The translations under genes were made by a program, and so were the position numbers. This document shows, one piece after another, positions 42,999 through 55,132 of a stretch of DNA of 64,000 bases (the stretch's first letter is position 1; each line of letters starts with the position of its first letter). The stretch spans positions 4,509,408 to 4,573,407 of the forward strand of contig VZDJ01000174.1 of assembly GCA_008694505.1 (NCBI GenBank). The letters run 5' to 3'. This DNA comes from Cyanoderma ruficeps. Lineage: Eukaryota; Chordata; Aves; Passeriformes; Timaliidae. Below the pieces are notes generated by a model. The model had not been told where the DNA came from, ran no database searches, and saw only the letters and a list, made by a program, of their open reading frames with translations.

Positions 42999-43004
42999 AA
43001 TAAA
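42999..43004 (+). promoter_or_regulatory. MYO18B: polyadenylation signal candidate 2
   Basis: Second canonical AATAAA, followed by T-rich sequence (TTTGCTTCTTTG). Possible distal site. Confidence 0.35.
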
Positions 43005-43756
43005 ATATTTGCTTCTTTGACACACAGGTCCCTTCTTGTTATTCCTTTCCCCACAACGGGAGCAGGAAGTGGTACAGTGCAGAGCTGAGCACGTCCTTCC
43101 ACAAAAAAAAAAAAATCTCTTTTCTCAGCCTCACCCTTCTTTCCTAGGAGAGATCGAAATTTGATCAGAGGTTTGGGGCAAAAGGATTTAGGTCCACGCA
43201 CAAATCTATCCTCTCCATTAGAGATTTCCAAGTAATTTGCTTGGCTGGGAAGTTTGCACAAAGTCCAGGCCCCCCCCCGGGACAGCCACAGGGCAATGGC
43301 AGCTTGAAAGGCCGGCTGGGCACTGTTCAGCATTTTGTTTGGGCTGTTGGATCCTTCACCTTCGCTTCTAATGCAAAGCGCAGCCTTGCAGGGAGCAGCA
43401 TTTCCCTTGTCAGCGACGGATGAGGAGCCTGGGGATGAGGGCTCACATCAGCACTTTGCTGGGCCGCCTGTCAGCAGTTCCCAGCAATTCCTCAGCGCCG
43501 GCGGCTCCGCAGGGCCAGCAGCCTGGCAGGAGGCAGCTCTGCTCAGGGTGACATTCCCTGCGCTCCCACGTGTCCCCTCTTGCGACGTGCGCCTCATGCG
43601 AGAAGGCAGCAGGATGAAGAAATTGCCTCTAATTAGTTTTNTTTTTTTTTTTTCCCTTTTTTAATGATTCTGCTATTTCTGGGAGGGGAAAAAAAAAAAA
43701 AAGCAAGTGCTTTTCTCTTTGCAAGTGAGTATTGCTCCCCAGAGGGATTTCAGAGA

Positions 43757-44165
43757 ACCAGGGAATTACAGAAGGGTTTGGGTGGGAAGGGACCTTCAAA
43801 ATCATCCTGTTCCTCCCCCTGCCATGGGCAGGAACATCTTCCACTATTCCAGGTTGCTCCAAGCCCTGTCCAGCCTGGCCTTGGACACTTCCAGGGGCAG
43901 CCACAGCTTCTCTGGGCAGCCTGTGCCAGGGCCTGCCCACCCTCACAGGGAAGGATTCCCTCCCAACATTCCATCTAACCCTGTCCTCCGGCAGTGGGAA
44001 GCCATTCCCTGTGTCCTGTCACTCCACACCCTTGTCCTCAGTCTCTCTCCAGCTCTCCAGGAGCCCCTTTAGGCCCTGGCAGGGGCTCTGAGCTCTCCCT
44101 GGAGCCTTCTCCAGGTGGACATCCCCAGCTCCCCCATCCTGGCTCCTTGGCAGAGGGGCTCCAGG
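43757..44165 (-). repeat. CR1 LINE 3' region (about 400 bp)
   Basis: Reversed CR1: GGTTTGGGTGGGAAGGGACC, GGCCTTGGACACTTCCAGGG, CACAGCTTCTCTGGGCAGCC, CCTCAGTCTCTCTCCAGCTC and the adjoining upstream part of the element. Confidence 0.92.
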
Positions 44166-45532
44166 GACTCTGGTCTGCCCCAAGGCAGCTGGGGCACTGA
44201 GGGAAGGGACAGCAGTGGCACCTGGAAGAGGGACACCCAGGACCAGGAACCCAGTGCTGCCCCACCTTCACCCTCTGAAATCCGACCTACAACCACCCCT
44301 GACCGAGGTGTTGCTTTGCAGCTCGTTTTTAATCTAATCTCCAAACGTGACATAAATTGCTCATTATTTGTGGCTGTAGCAAAATGGTTCTTTTGACACA
44401 AAGCCTTTGATTTGGAATTACTACAGCGTTGGGTTTGCTGGAAATTAAGCTGTTCCTATTTCAACTTGCAGGAGAAAAGCAGATTTGTGTGTAATACGCT
44501 GACTTCTTTCTTTTCCTTTTGCTTTGCAGGACACAAAGGAAATTGCTCTGTCACTTGGAATGGCTGTGCACATCCTTTAATGACAAACCAGGACAAAACG
44601 ATGCTTGGCCTGGAGCGTTTCAGGCTGAGTCCAGAGAATTGTTTGCCCTTGGAGCAGCCAGAGAGCAAAGCTCATGGATGGTGAGACCGAGCCATCCATC
44701 AGCGCTGGCCGGTGGAAAATACGGCGCAGGAGGGAAAACTCTGGCTCCCTGCTCCCCCCGGGGTGCTCAGGAGACACAAAACTGATGGCTGAGCCAGCCA
44801 GGAGCAGAACCACGGCCATTTATAGCCTGGAGTGGGAGGACAGGAGTTATTCCTTTTGCCCCTGTGTTTTAGCACATTTACCTGCTTTCAGCACCAGAGC
44901 TTTGGCCTGTGCTGCTGGCAGGGCTGGAGCTCGAGGGGAGGGAGGTGTGGAGGCTCCATGTCACCCCTGCAGAAGGGAGAGCGCTGCCAGTCAGCTGGGA
45001 TCCTTCACCCCAGGGCACCTCAGAGCTGGGATCAGCAGGAATGTGAGGGTAAAGCCCCTGGAGCCCAGCACCCCTGTGCCCACATCCCTCCCTCTTCAGG
45101 AGGGGCAGACCCTGCCAAAGGGAAAGGTCTCCACATCAAATGCAAAAGCATCAAGCAACGAGGCTGCCAAAGTCTCTCTAATTAGCATAATTAAAGCGTG
45201 CTCTTTTCTTCTACTGGCTGTGCCTGTGGAAAGCCTTCCTCAGAGGAGTGATCTCTGTAAGAGCTCCTTCTTCGCATGATGCCCATCGCTCAGGATTGAG
45301 TGTCCAGAGCCATCCTGCAGCACTCCTGGAGCCGGGACCAGCTGCTCTCCTGCTGGCAGAGCTTCCTTTGACTCATCACATCCATCTCCCATGGAGGATC
45401 CAGTGGCAGTGTGGGTGAGCTGGGCAGGCTTGGGTGCAATTCCCAATCCCTGCTGGGGTGGGCTGGAGACCTCCCTGGTCTCCCCATCACCCCCCTGAAC
45501 CACGGCACCTTTGCAGGAGCTGAGCCTCAAGG

Positions 45533-45700
45533 AGATCACAGAATTCCTGAGCTGGAAGGGACACACAGGGATCATCGATCCAACTCCTGGTCCTGCATCA
45601 GACCGCCCCAAGAATCCTCCCATGTGCCTGAGGTACTCTGTGGCCTCCTTCAATGCCCTCAGAGCAATCAGGGAACTCCATTTCCTGCCCTTCCAAATGG
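45533..45700 (-). repeat. CR1 LINE 3' end, different subfamily
   Basis: TCACAGAATTCCTGAGCTGG, GGGATCATCGATCCAACTCC and CCCATGTGCCTGAGGTACTC; the ATCATCGA-CCAACTCCTGG type of CR1 end, unlike the other copies here. Confidence 0.82.
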
Positions 45701-47034
45701 TTAGCCGGGTCTGTGAGCCTCTTTCCCAACAGTTAAGCTGTTTTTCCCAGCACCTGTATCAATGAACTCTTGGCATTGACTCCTAACTCTTCTCAGGGGG
45801 ACGGGAAGCCCCCAGAGCTGCACATCCTCACCTGGCAGAGCAGCCAGGGTTGTCCTGATGGCTTGGTGGCTCTGGCAGAAGGATGGGGACTTGGGACCCC
45901 CATCTCTCCTGCACCATGTTCAGCTCCTGCCTGCTCTGACAGGATTCAATGTCACGGCACTTGCATGCAGTGAGTTAATTCCTGATTGCTGCCACGCACG
46001 GAGCCTCTCTGCCATTAAACGTGTCCCTTCCAAAAGGGAGATGGAATTGAAATTGTTCTTCCTTGGGGTGGTTCAGCAGGCGTGGCTGGGCCCCTGCCCC
46101 GCTCACTGTTTGCTGCCGTGGCTGGGCTCCAGCAGTGGCCAAGCCCAGCCCCGGCACAGTGAATTCCAAATGGGTTTGGGATGGGGAAATGGGTCGCTGA
46201 AGAGGTGAGCCAAGGCTTTGGCATGGCGTGGCACTGCAGGGATGGATGGAAATGAAAATGGACTGGATTTGCCAAAGCAGTCCCGCCTCGGCCACCTTCC
46301 TCATCCCTGTGCAGATGGAGAGCAGGAATTGTGTCCTGGTGCTGTGCAGGACCACTGAGGGTGACCCTAAATCCCCTGTCCCCGTCGAAATCAGGATCTT
46401 ACCCCTGCCCAAGGTGTCCCCTCGCTGCCCCCTGCCCATCCCAGTGTGATGGAGGAAGGCAGGACGCGCTCCCTGCCCAGCTCCCGTCTTTCCCCCTCGC
46501 TCAGGGCCATCTGTCAGGCTGGGGCTCGTTTCTATCAGGCTGAGCTTTATCCTTACCGAAGTCCCGCTGGGATTCCTGCCTCAGCGCCAGCCGGCCCACA
46601 CCCTCCTGCCGCGCCGGTGACGAGCGTGTGCCGCGCTCCAGGCAATCCCGGCAGAGCCCGGAGCATCCCGGAGCATCCCTGGGGAATATCAACCACCCAC
46701 AGCCCCCCCCCCCCACACACACACGTGCCAGCGCCTCACCCTGTCCGAGGGGGAAAAAAAATCCCAGAAATCGCGTCAAGGAGTCAGAGGAAGGAGCTGT
46801 GGTCTCTGGGATGAAGCTCTGCTGGGCTCGGTTTAGGCTGACACTGATCCTGCTGCTCTGGGGGCCTGGGAAAGCTGAGATCCAGATGGAAAAGAGGGAT
46901 GTGGTGGGGCTGTCCAGTGACCTCCCCAGGCTGGGATCTGCCCAGGAGCAGCAGGGACAGGGCTGGCCCTGGGCTGGACCCCCACATGTCCCTGGTGGCT
47001 CCTGGTCTCTCTCAATCCAAAAGGTCCAGAATAT

Positions 47035-47190
47035 GCCTTATATGCATTATAAATATATATCATATATATTATAAAGCAACTACTAGATATAAATACATGG
47101 TAGATACATATTACACATTGATACATCTTAAAATTACATTGTATGTTATATAATACATTATATATTCTGTGTTCTGTGTGATGCATTTTA
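47035..47190. repeat. AT-rich low-complexity tract
   Basis: Runs of TATA/ATAT such as AATATATATCATATATAT followed by TACA/TATT mixtures; no clear unit. Confidence 0.8.
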
Positions 47191-49487
47191 TTGATGCATT
47201 CTATATTTATAGAGGAGCTTGCTATGTCATCAAATGACTGATACAGTAGGGAAAAAAACCCACTATAATTATCCTCATTCTATTTTCCACTTTCACTAAA
47301 TGTACTTTTGAGCTGTTATAATGGCTGCAATTAATTTTTGGTTGTTATTTTGGAGTGCAGGCCCACACATGCCTTTCCCACCTATATCCAAGAGATCGCT
47401 TTTACCTCACACCCACAGAAAGGCCACCCTGGCCATTAAGGAAAATTGCTGCCAAATGAACTTAATACAAATTAGATTTAGCTGGACAGCCAGTGAACGT
47501 TCCCAGTAATTTGGATTGTGCTAAATAATTTATAAGAGGACTGAGGGCAGGAGATGGCTCCTCATTTGCTCACCCAGGTGATGAATAGGGAGCAGTGCCA
47601 CCGCTGGGCACAAACCTCCACACGTTGGCCGTGGCTTTGGGGGAAAAGTGTTGTTTTTCCCCTCAACTCCCAGCCAAGCTGCTCTTTCTGAGTGATGAAT
47701 TTCTCTGAATCAAAGTCCTGAAAGAACAGCAAGAGCTTAATTACAGTGCAAGGTCTTTGTGCTCGTGTGGCACATTGCAAACCAGCTGGGGAGAGAGCTC
47801 CTGCAGCAGGAACCCTCCCGGAGCCTCGTGCTGGCACTGAGGTACCTGGAGCAGAGGAAGGGTTTTAAAGGGAATAAAACCCACCCAGCAGAAGCAAATC
47901 TTGGATCTGAGGCTCATTTGCATTCCCATTGCAGAGCTCTGGGCTGGCACTGACTCCAACCCACCCAGGCATCACCTACAGCAAAAATCCAAAACTGGGG
48001 CAAACCCATGCCGCTGAAAATGCTTTTCCTAAGGAATATTCATGTTCTCATCTGCTGACTGGAGTAGCCAGGGCACCACGGCTGTGCCTTGGGAGAAAGG
48101 CCCCTCAGAGCCAGGCCTGACCCTGAGCTTGTCACGCTGCTGCCACTTCCTGCTGACGTGTCAGAAATAGCTCAAGGTCTCGGGGGTTTTTAAGACAAAG
48201 GTTTGGTACCTGTCCATTTTAATTACTCTCCGACAGCACAGCCTTTGTCAGCTGCCGTCCTGAAGAATAAAGCCATCCTGCTTCGCCAGAGCTTCCCCAG
48301 CAGTAGTGGGTGGGATTTCACAGGGATTTTTGTCTGCCTGGTGCTGTACAAACACACCCAGGAGAGGTGCCAGGGAGGGGGAGCGGGGTTCAGTGCTGGG
48401 GTGCCCCGGGCAGGCACCCGGACCAGCACCAGGACGTGGAAGCTCAGCCGAGCACGGGGAGCGTGGGCAGGGATCCAGGGAAACAGGACTCCGTGCTGGA
48501 AACCTGAACATGTGCTTTCTGGAAAGTGCCAAGAAAGCAACATTTGGAGGTTAAGAAATGGCAGAAAACAGACAGATTTTTCCATGCGAAATCGGGAGAA
48601 ACGATGACTGCGAGTTTGGCGGAGCCCAGGCTGCGCAGTTTGGGTGATTAACTCATTAATATTTGCAGGGGGTTTGGGCTCCTCGGATGAAAGGTGTCAG
48701 TGGCATTGCTGTGACGGGTGGGTGAGGACAGCACAGGAGTGATGGGGGGCAGGAAGGGGAGCGTGGGCTCTGCCACAAGCCCCGTTTGCCCCTGTGGGTT
48801 ACGGGATGGGCTGGAGGTGCAAATCAGGTGTGTGAGGGGGGCACAGCCAGGGCACACCTGGAGGGCTCCGTGCTCAGCTCCCTGATCCCTGCTGGAGCAC
48901 ACTGAGGTGGCAGTGCCCATTCCCCTGCCCCAGCTCTGCACCCCCCAATATCTCAGCGTTGTGGTTTTGAGCCCAAAACACCCTTCAGATTAAATTATTT
49001 ATTCCTCTGAAATGTGCTTACAACTGCAGAAGGATTTTGCTTAATTGAGAGTGCAGCCAGCGTTTTAATAAAACTATAAAAGGGTGAAACATGCATAAAC
49101 AGAAGAAAAGTGTTTAATCTCAGCACAATCACTTGATGTTCATGAGAGCATTTAGCTTCCAATATAGCAAAGCAAATAATACCGAGATCCCACGAGCAAA
49201 GAGATATTTTTATCCCTTTGCACAAGCCCTGGGTTTGAATCTGACATTATAATTGTGAATTATGGTAGTCCATTACCATAGCTACAGGAGGCTCCGACCA
49301 GCCAGGGGATCCTGTTACTAATGGCTGTCACAGGTTGGACGTGGTGACAGCAATCCCTTGGGACTGCCGTGCCCTGGGTGACATGGGCGAGGTGGCAACG
49401 CAGCACATGTCACCACGGGCACAGCACAGGTGTGGGGTCAGTGTGACAAACTTGTGTTGAAGCCACTCCTGCCTGTGCTCTAGGGGT

Positions 49488-49650
49488 GGGACCAGCATCC
49501 TGCTGCCACTGGATATGGGACCAGCACCCTGCTGCCACTGGATATGGGACCAGCACCCTGCTGTCAGTGGATATGGGACCAGCACTCTCCTGTCAGTGGA
49601 TATGGGACCAGGACCCTGCTGTCACTGGATATGGGACCAGCACCCTCTTG
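49488..49650 (+). repeat. 29-bp minisatellite, about 5.6 copies
   Basis: Unit starts GGGACCAGCACCCTGCTG and ends CACTGGATAT. Units begin at 49488, 49517, 49546, 49575, 49604 and 49633 with a strict 29-base period. Variants alternate between CCACTGG and TCAGTGG. Confidence 0.95.
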
Positions 49651-52600
49651 GGCTTCCTTGGAGGTTCTGGGTGAGGGCTGAGGCACTCTGAGCCCCGCCC
49701 TGGTCCCTGTATCCTCACACCAGTTACAGCAGGCAGCACATCCTCCGTTCAGCCTTGTTAATAGCTGGGAGCAGCTTGTCCGGGCTTTGGGATTCGGGAT
49801 TGCGCAGGGCCCATTGGATCTGCCCTGACTGCATCACTCAGACACCTCTGCAAAACCAGCAGGAGCCCCTTCCCCGCCCCCTCCTGTGCTGGGCACCCTC
49901 TCAGCAGCACCGGGGATGAGGCAGGGAGAAGGGGAACCCCTCCAATCTGGGATTCAAACTCTCTGCTGGCAGCCTGCTCTCCGAGAAAAGCGTTTGTGCA
50001 ACTGTAACCAAGGAGACTGGGAACTCGGGGAATGGCCAGTCCCACTTATCAGGAGCTTTTCTTCATCTCTGCTGGCGCACAGGATTGTGCTCGGTTTAAT
50101 AAAGAGGTTGAAACCGCGTCGCCCTTTGCAGGGAGAGACAATTCTTCACCAGGCACTGACGTCCCAGCTGGCATCTGCCGATAGGGGAAGATGGACAGCT
50201 CAGAAACCAGTGCAGCCACTGCCTGCAATTCTCTGCACTCCTCCGGGCACCAAAATTCCATCCCAACTGCCGGAATTACCGGGCAGCTTCCAGGCCCCGG
50301 CACCGTGCCAAGGAAGGTTCCTCGTGCCAGCTGGGGCTGGGATTTGGGGGGCTGCATCCTCAGGCTCTGCCCCAGGGAGCCCTGGGCTGTGCCCAGAAGA
50401 CAAGGAGATGGAGATCACTGGGAAAATCCCAGGGGATGCTGCACTGTCACCTCTGTGGCCCCCAGCACGGTGCTGCTCCTTCCATCCGTGGGACAGGGCA
50501 TTAATATATTCCTGCCTATCTCAGAGCCTGCTCCTGGGGAGGAGAGCCATTATTTAAACATTAATTCCTTGTGTGGGCTCTCCCGCAATAAAGCAGGAGT
50601 GCGGAGGTGTTGAAGGAATTACGTTTTTATTTAATCACGGAGTAATTACAGGACCAGAGCTCTATGGAACAGCTGTGATTGATTTCCCAGCCCAGCCCCC
50701 GCTCACAGGAAGGGCCGAACTGTCTGACACCAAACACACAGGGACAACCCCACCCCAGGCACGGCCACTGCAGAGGTGCCGCTGCTGGAAGCCCGTCAAT
50801 GTGCCATAGAAATGTAAATAGAGAAATGTAAATACAGGTATCTGTGCACATATTTATAGTGTCCTGCAAGGAGAGCCCCAGCTCAGACAGGGCTCTGCTT
50901 CCAGGGTGGTTTTGCACCAGGAAGCTGCAGCCCCATGACCCAGAGCAGCTCCCTGGGGATGCATCCAGACCGTTCTTCAAATCCCAGATTTTGTACAGAC
51001 ACCGTTTACCAAAGGGCAAAGGAATTGCCCCAAGGGTGACGAGTGTAAAAGCAGAGCTTGTGGCAGGGCCAGCGGTCCTGGCTGCACTGGGAATAGGAAT
51101 ATGCTGGGAAACGTCTCTTCTTCCCATTCCAGGGCAATTACTTGAACTTGGGTTTGCCTTAAAAAATTCCACCAGTTTTATCAAAAAGCTGATTTTGAGG
51201 CCAGAGTGTTCTGCAGGGTCTGGGCTGACGTTTGAGCACAGGCAGTAAATTCCTCCAGTTGTTTCTTGCTCAAGTGAAACTTTTTCTCAGAAAAAAACAT
51301 CCTGATTTAATTTGAAAACTTCAAGAGACTGAGAAAGCACCACTTCCCCTTGATAATTCGTTCCAGTGGTTAATTACCTCACTATTAGAAATGTGTCTTT
51401 TGTTCTAATTTAAATGTGTCTGGCTCCGGCTTCCAGTTGTTGGCTCTCTTGTGCTTTCCCTGCTGGATTGAAAGGCCCTTTCAGAGCTTGCTGTATCCCA
51501 GGAACATTTTTGCAGAGCGGATTCAAGGCACCTCTGGATCCTCCTTTGGCTAAACCTCAGAGACCTCCCTGCCTCCTCGCCTTTCAGTGGTCTTTTTTCA
51601 GTCCTCAAAGAATTTTCTTCCCTCTTTTATTCGCTCTCCCCTGTTTGCCAAACCCCACATTTCCCAGCCCTGCATGGAATATTCCCCTCGGTCCCACAGG
51701 TGCATCGGGACCATGCCAAGACCATGGCAACCCCCTAAACCTCCCCAGGGCTGTGCTGGGGCCGGTGGCTCCAGCCTTGGAAGGTGTCAGAGCCCTCAGA
51801 ACGCCTGTGGAGCTGCTTTTGCTCCTCCGGCCTCTAAATTATTTTCACATTTGATGTTTTCTGGGACGCAGCCTCCCAGTTTGTGAGCGTGGCCTATATT
51901 TCCTGTGTCTCGATGGCAGCACTGCCTTGGATTTGATTAAAATGTGTTTTTTCTTGGATGGCAGTAGATTTACCAGGGAATCCAGGCTCCCCCACTCCCG
52001 CAGGACACCGTCTCGCCAGCAGTCCCAGAAAACAGAGCTTTTTACCCAAACTTTGTGGGATGGGAATTGTTTTTTCATCCCAGAGAGCCACCCTTGGCAT
52101 GGAGCCATCAGCTAACAGGTTTAGCATCAGTCCCACGGATTAAGCTCCTTAGTGGGAGCAGTGCTGGATTTGTGGGAAGATCAGGGCTCAGGGATCCCCC
52201 TTCTCATCCCAGCAGCCTGGGGTGCACTGAGGGAATTCCCTGCCCTGCTCAGTCCTCGTGGCTCTCCCACAGCCGCTGCCACGCCACCGGCACGTCCCGG
52301 CACATGGAAAGAAGAGGGTGACAATGCACCCTGCAGGGCTCAGGCTTGGCCACCAGACCACAAGCTAGGCGCTGCTCCTGGGTTATCCAGCAGCAAACGG
52401 TCCCGAAGAGGCCATGGGAGAGCTGTTGGTTCCTGGGAAATGCAGCTGGGAGAGCAGAGGGTGCTGGGGGTGCCCTGCAGGTGGATGTCCCAGGATGGGA
52501 CCTGCGCCCAAGGTGGCTGCAGAGCTTGGAGCTGGCACTGGCCCAGCCCTGGCACCGGCCCAGCCCAGAGCCTGAGGTGTTCTCAGCAATCAGATGTCAC

Positions 52601-54839
52601 CTCTAACAATGTCAGCAGTGGCATGGCAACCCCGTGCAGTGCGGGGACAGGACAGCTCCGCTCCCAGAGCGCTGACACCGGCAGTGTCCGGGGACAGCCG
52701 CCAGTGCTGCAGCCTCATTAACGGGGGTGGCATCACTCAGCCCTGAGCAACCCCATCCCAGGGGCGTCCCTGGGACCTCATCCCCCTCTCTCCCAACACA
52801 GCCTTGGAGCCTCTTCCTTCATTCCCACTTTGCGTGGGACTTTTGTGCCTGGTGGGCGGCGCAGCAGCGCGTCCCTGCTCGGTGGTGGCTTTTTTTTTGG
52901 AACTGTCCATCCCCGCTGGGGACACTGCTGGGAGCTCACTGGGAATACTCACGGATCCCTCCTGGCGGCCCCGCTCCTTCTTGCTGGCCGGGTGACAAAC
53001 AGGAAGGGACCACTCGACACCCTCCGACGCCACTCGGGAGGAGGAGATGCGAGGAGGAGATGCGGGGGCGTTTCCACGGCAAAAAATGGAATTCTCTGGC
53101 AGCTTCTCTGAGCGAGGCTGGGGCCCGTTCCCTCCTTCAACAAGCCCAGCGCCTCTGTGCAAGGCAAAAAGGGACCTCTGCCCTGCACGGGAGAGTTCAT
53201 AAATCATCAGCGACTTGCTCAGCCCTCCTCTCTCACCAGCGCCGGGCTGGAAGTGCTCACGGAGGCTCCTTGTGGACCTGCCCCTCCTCCTCCTCCGAGA
53301 TCTTCCACAGCACGAAACCAGCGAGTAAATAAAGATAAGGCTCTTACTCACCGCTGCCCACCTGAGTCATCGCTGGGTCCCGTTAGGGCAGCCGAGGAAA
53401 AGGCTCCGTTTTCCCAGATTTCTGCAAACTGGTGATGAGAGCAGCCCTGGCTGTCCCCTCGCCCTTGCTCTGGGCTGCGCCGGCGGCGCTGAGCTGCCAG
53501 AGCCCAGCACAGGGAGCCTTTGCCAAGCAGCTGCAGCCGGCAGAACAGAGCCCTGGCTGTGCTCTCGCAGCCTTTGCTGCTTTCCTGCATTCCCCTTCCT
53601 CCACCAAAGCATCGGCACGAGTGGGAAAGGCAGCGAGGAGAGGCTGGCGGAGAGGGGACAGCAGCGTGTATGGCAGGGATGTGACCAGAACAGCTCGGGG
53701 ACCTGCTGGGTCCACCCAGAGCCCCGGGTGGATCCAGAGCCTTGCTCAGTGCAGCTGCAGGGAGCGTGGCTGGGGCTGGAATGCTGCTCCAGGACCTGTG
53801 GATTGCTCCAGGGGATTCAGGGATCCGCTCCTGGAGTGAAGCGCCCAGGACAACACCCCACTGGGGGAACAGGCCGCCGTGTTCAGCTGGGCTCTGCTCT
53901 GACCCCTGGGCAGGTTTTATGGCTGGACAAATGGATGATTCCCCATCCCTGGAAATATCCAAGGCCAGGTTGGACAGGCCTTGGAGCAACTGCTCCAGTG
54001 GAAAGTGCCGCTGTCCACGGCAGGGGAAGGGACAAGATGGGCTTTAAATTCCCTTCCAACCCAAACCGTTCCAGGATTCCATGACAATAGGAGCTCCCGG
54101 CGGGAGCAGGAGGGGAGGCAGGGCCGGCATCCCCCAGCCTGCTCCCCTGGCAGGGCACACGTGTTGCTGCATGATGGATGTTTGCTCTGTACCAACCCGG
54201 GAACCGAAATAAATTGCAGCTATACAATGAAGAGGCACTTTATTGCTCAGGCATTAGGCAAAGCTAATGTAATCCGAACCGATATTGAATACAAATCCTT
54301 GGCTGTGACTCACCCTGCTATTACATTGTGTTCTGCAGAGCAGCCGCGTGCCATCAGAGTCAGGCTTTAGGGAAAAATAAGAAAGGAGCAGGCTTTTCTC
54401 TCTCCCTGTGAAAGACAGCTGCAATGACGGCCAAATCACCCAATCATTGCCTTAATTAATAATTATTTGGAGCCTCCTGGGATTGATTGGATCATTATGA
54501 CACCAAGTGAAGCCTGAAGAACAGCTCCAGGGGGAAGATGGTGCTGATTCCATGTTCTCTTTGGCTCTCTCGCTTGCAGAAGGAGCATATCAAAGCTTCA
54601 GGAGCCCACAGCAGGAGAGAACCTGCATTTTTCCCAGGACAACTCATTCCTGCAAGCAACACGAGACTTTACAACCATCACCTGCTCTTTCTGCCTGGAG
54701 CCCAGCACGAGGCCTTTCCTCTGCGCCAGGGCAGAGCTGCAGCAGAAGGATGAGGGGATAGGGGAGCTTTATTTCCCCAGCCTTCCTCAATCACCTCCCT
54801 CCCTCCCTGAGACTGGAGCTGGGGTCCTGTGTCGCGGGG
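49651..54839. other. intergenic region, second part
   Basis: 5.2 kb with one CR1 copy (53930-54085) and an AT-rich candidate regulatory block (about 54185-54500). Otherwise nothing recognised. Confidence 0.6.
53930..54085 (+). repeat. CR1 LINE 3' end
   Basis: CCATCCCTGGAAATATCCAA, GGCCAGGTTGGACAGGCCTT and CCCTTCCAACCCAAACCGTT to GATTCCATGACAA; the end of CR1 in plus orientation. Confidence 0.88.
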
Positions 54840-55132
54840 CGAAGCTGGGCGTGTCCCAATTTAGGGACACTGGAATGAATCTCAGGACACGGCCGTTGTA
54901 GAAAACTCTCTATTTAATTCTATTTGACTCCAGTATTTATAGATACGTACAGAGGTCAAGGGATTGGCTAGACAGGTCGCCACCCCTTCAACCTGGACGG
55001 TGGGCATCACCATCAATCATTTCTTCTCTCACAGGAGAAGTGTGTAAACATTCTAAGAATAGACATTATTTACATGAAAGCTGCGTGAGAAAGCTCTACA
55101 GAAAGACAAAAGACAGAAAACTCAAGGCAACA
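54840..55132 (-). mobile_element. solo LTR, family A copy 3
   Basis: 293 bp, TG...CA, flanked by a perfect 6-bp duplication GTCCTG (54834-54839 and 55133-55138). It is closely similar to the copy at 1053-1357; on the minus strand the TATAAATA box is kept but the AATAAA is changed to AATAGA. No internal region. Confidence 0.9.

Larger units (their letters stand above)
43005..49480. other. intergenic region downstream of MYO18B, first part
   Basis: Holds T/A runs near 43641-43700 (with one N at 43641), CR1 copies at 43757 and 45533, a strongly AT-rich tract at 47035-47190 and AT-rich repeat-free blocks at 47200-47540 and 49000-49280. No exon recognised. Confidence 0.65.

Noticed and set aside
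49488..49650. CRISPR-like array
   Set aside because: Units abut with no unique spacers, and the host is a vertebrate; it is a minisatellite.
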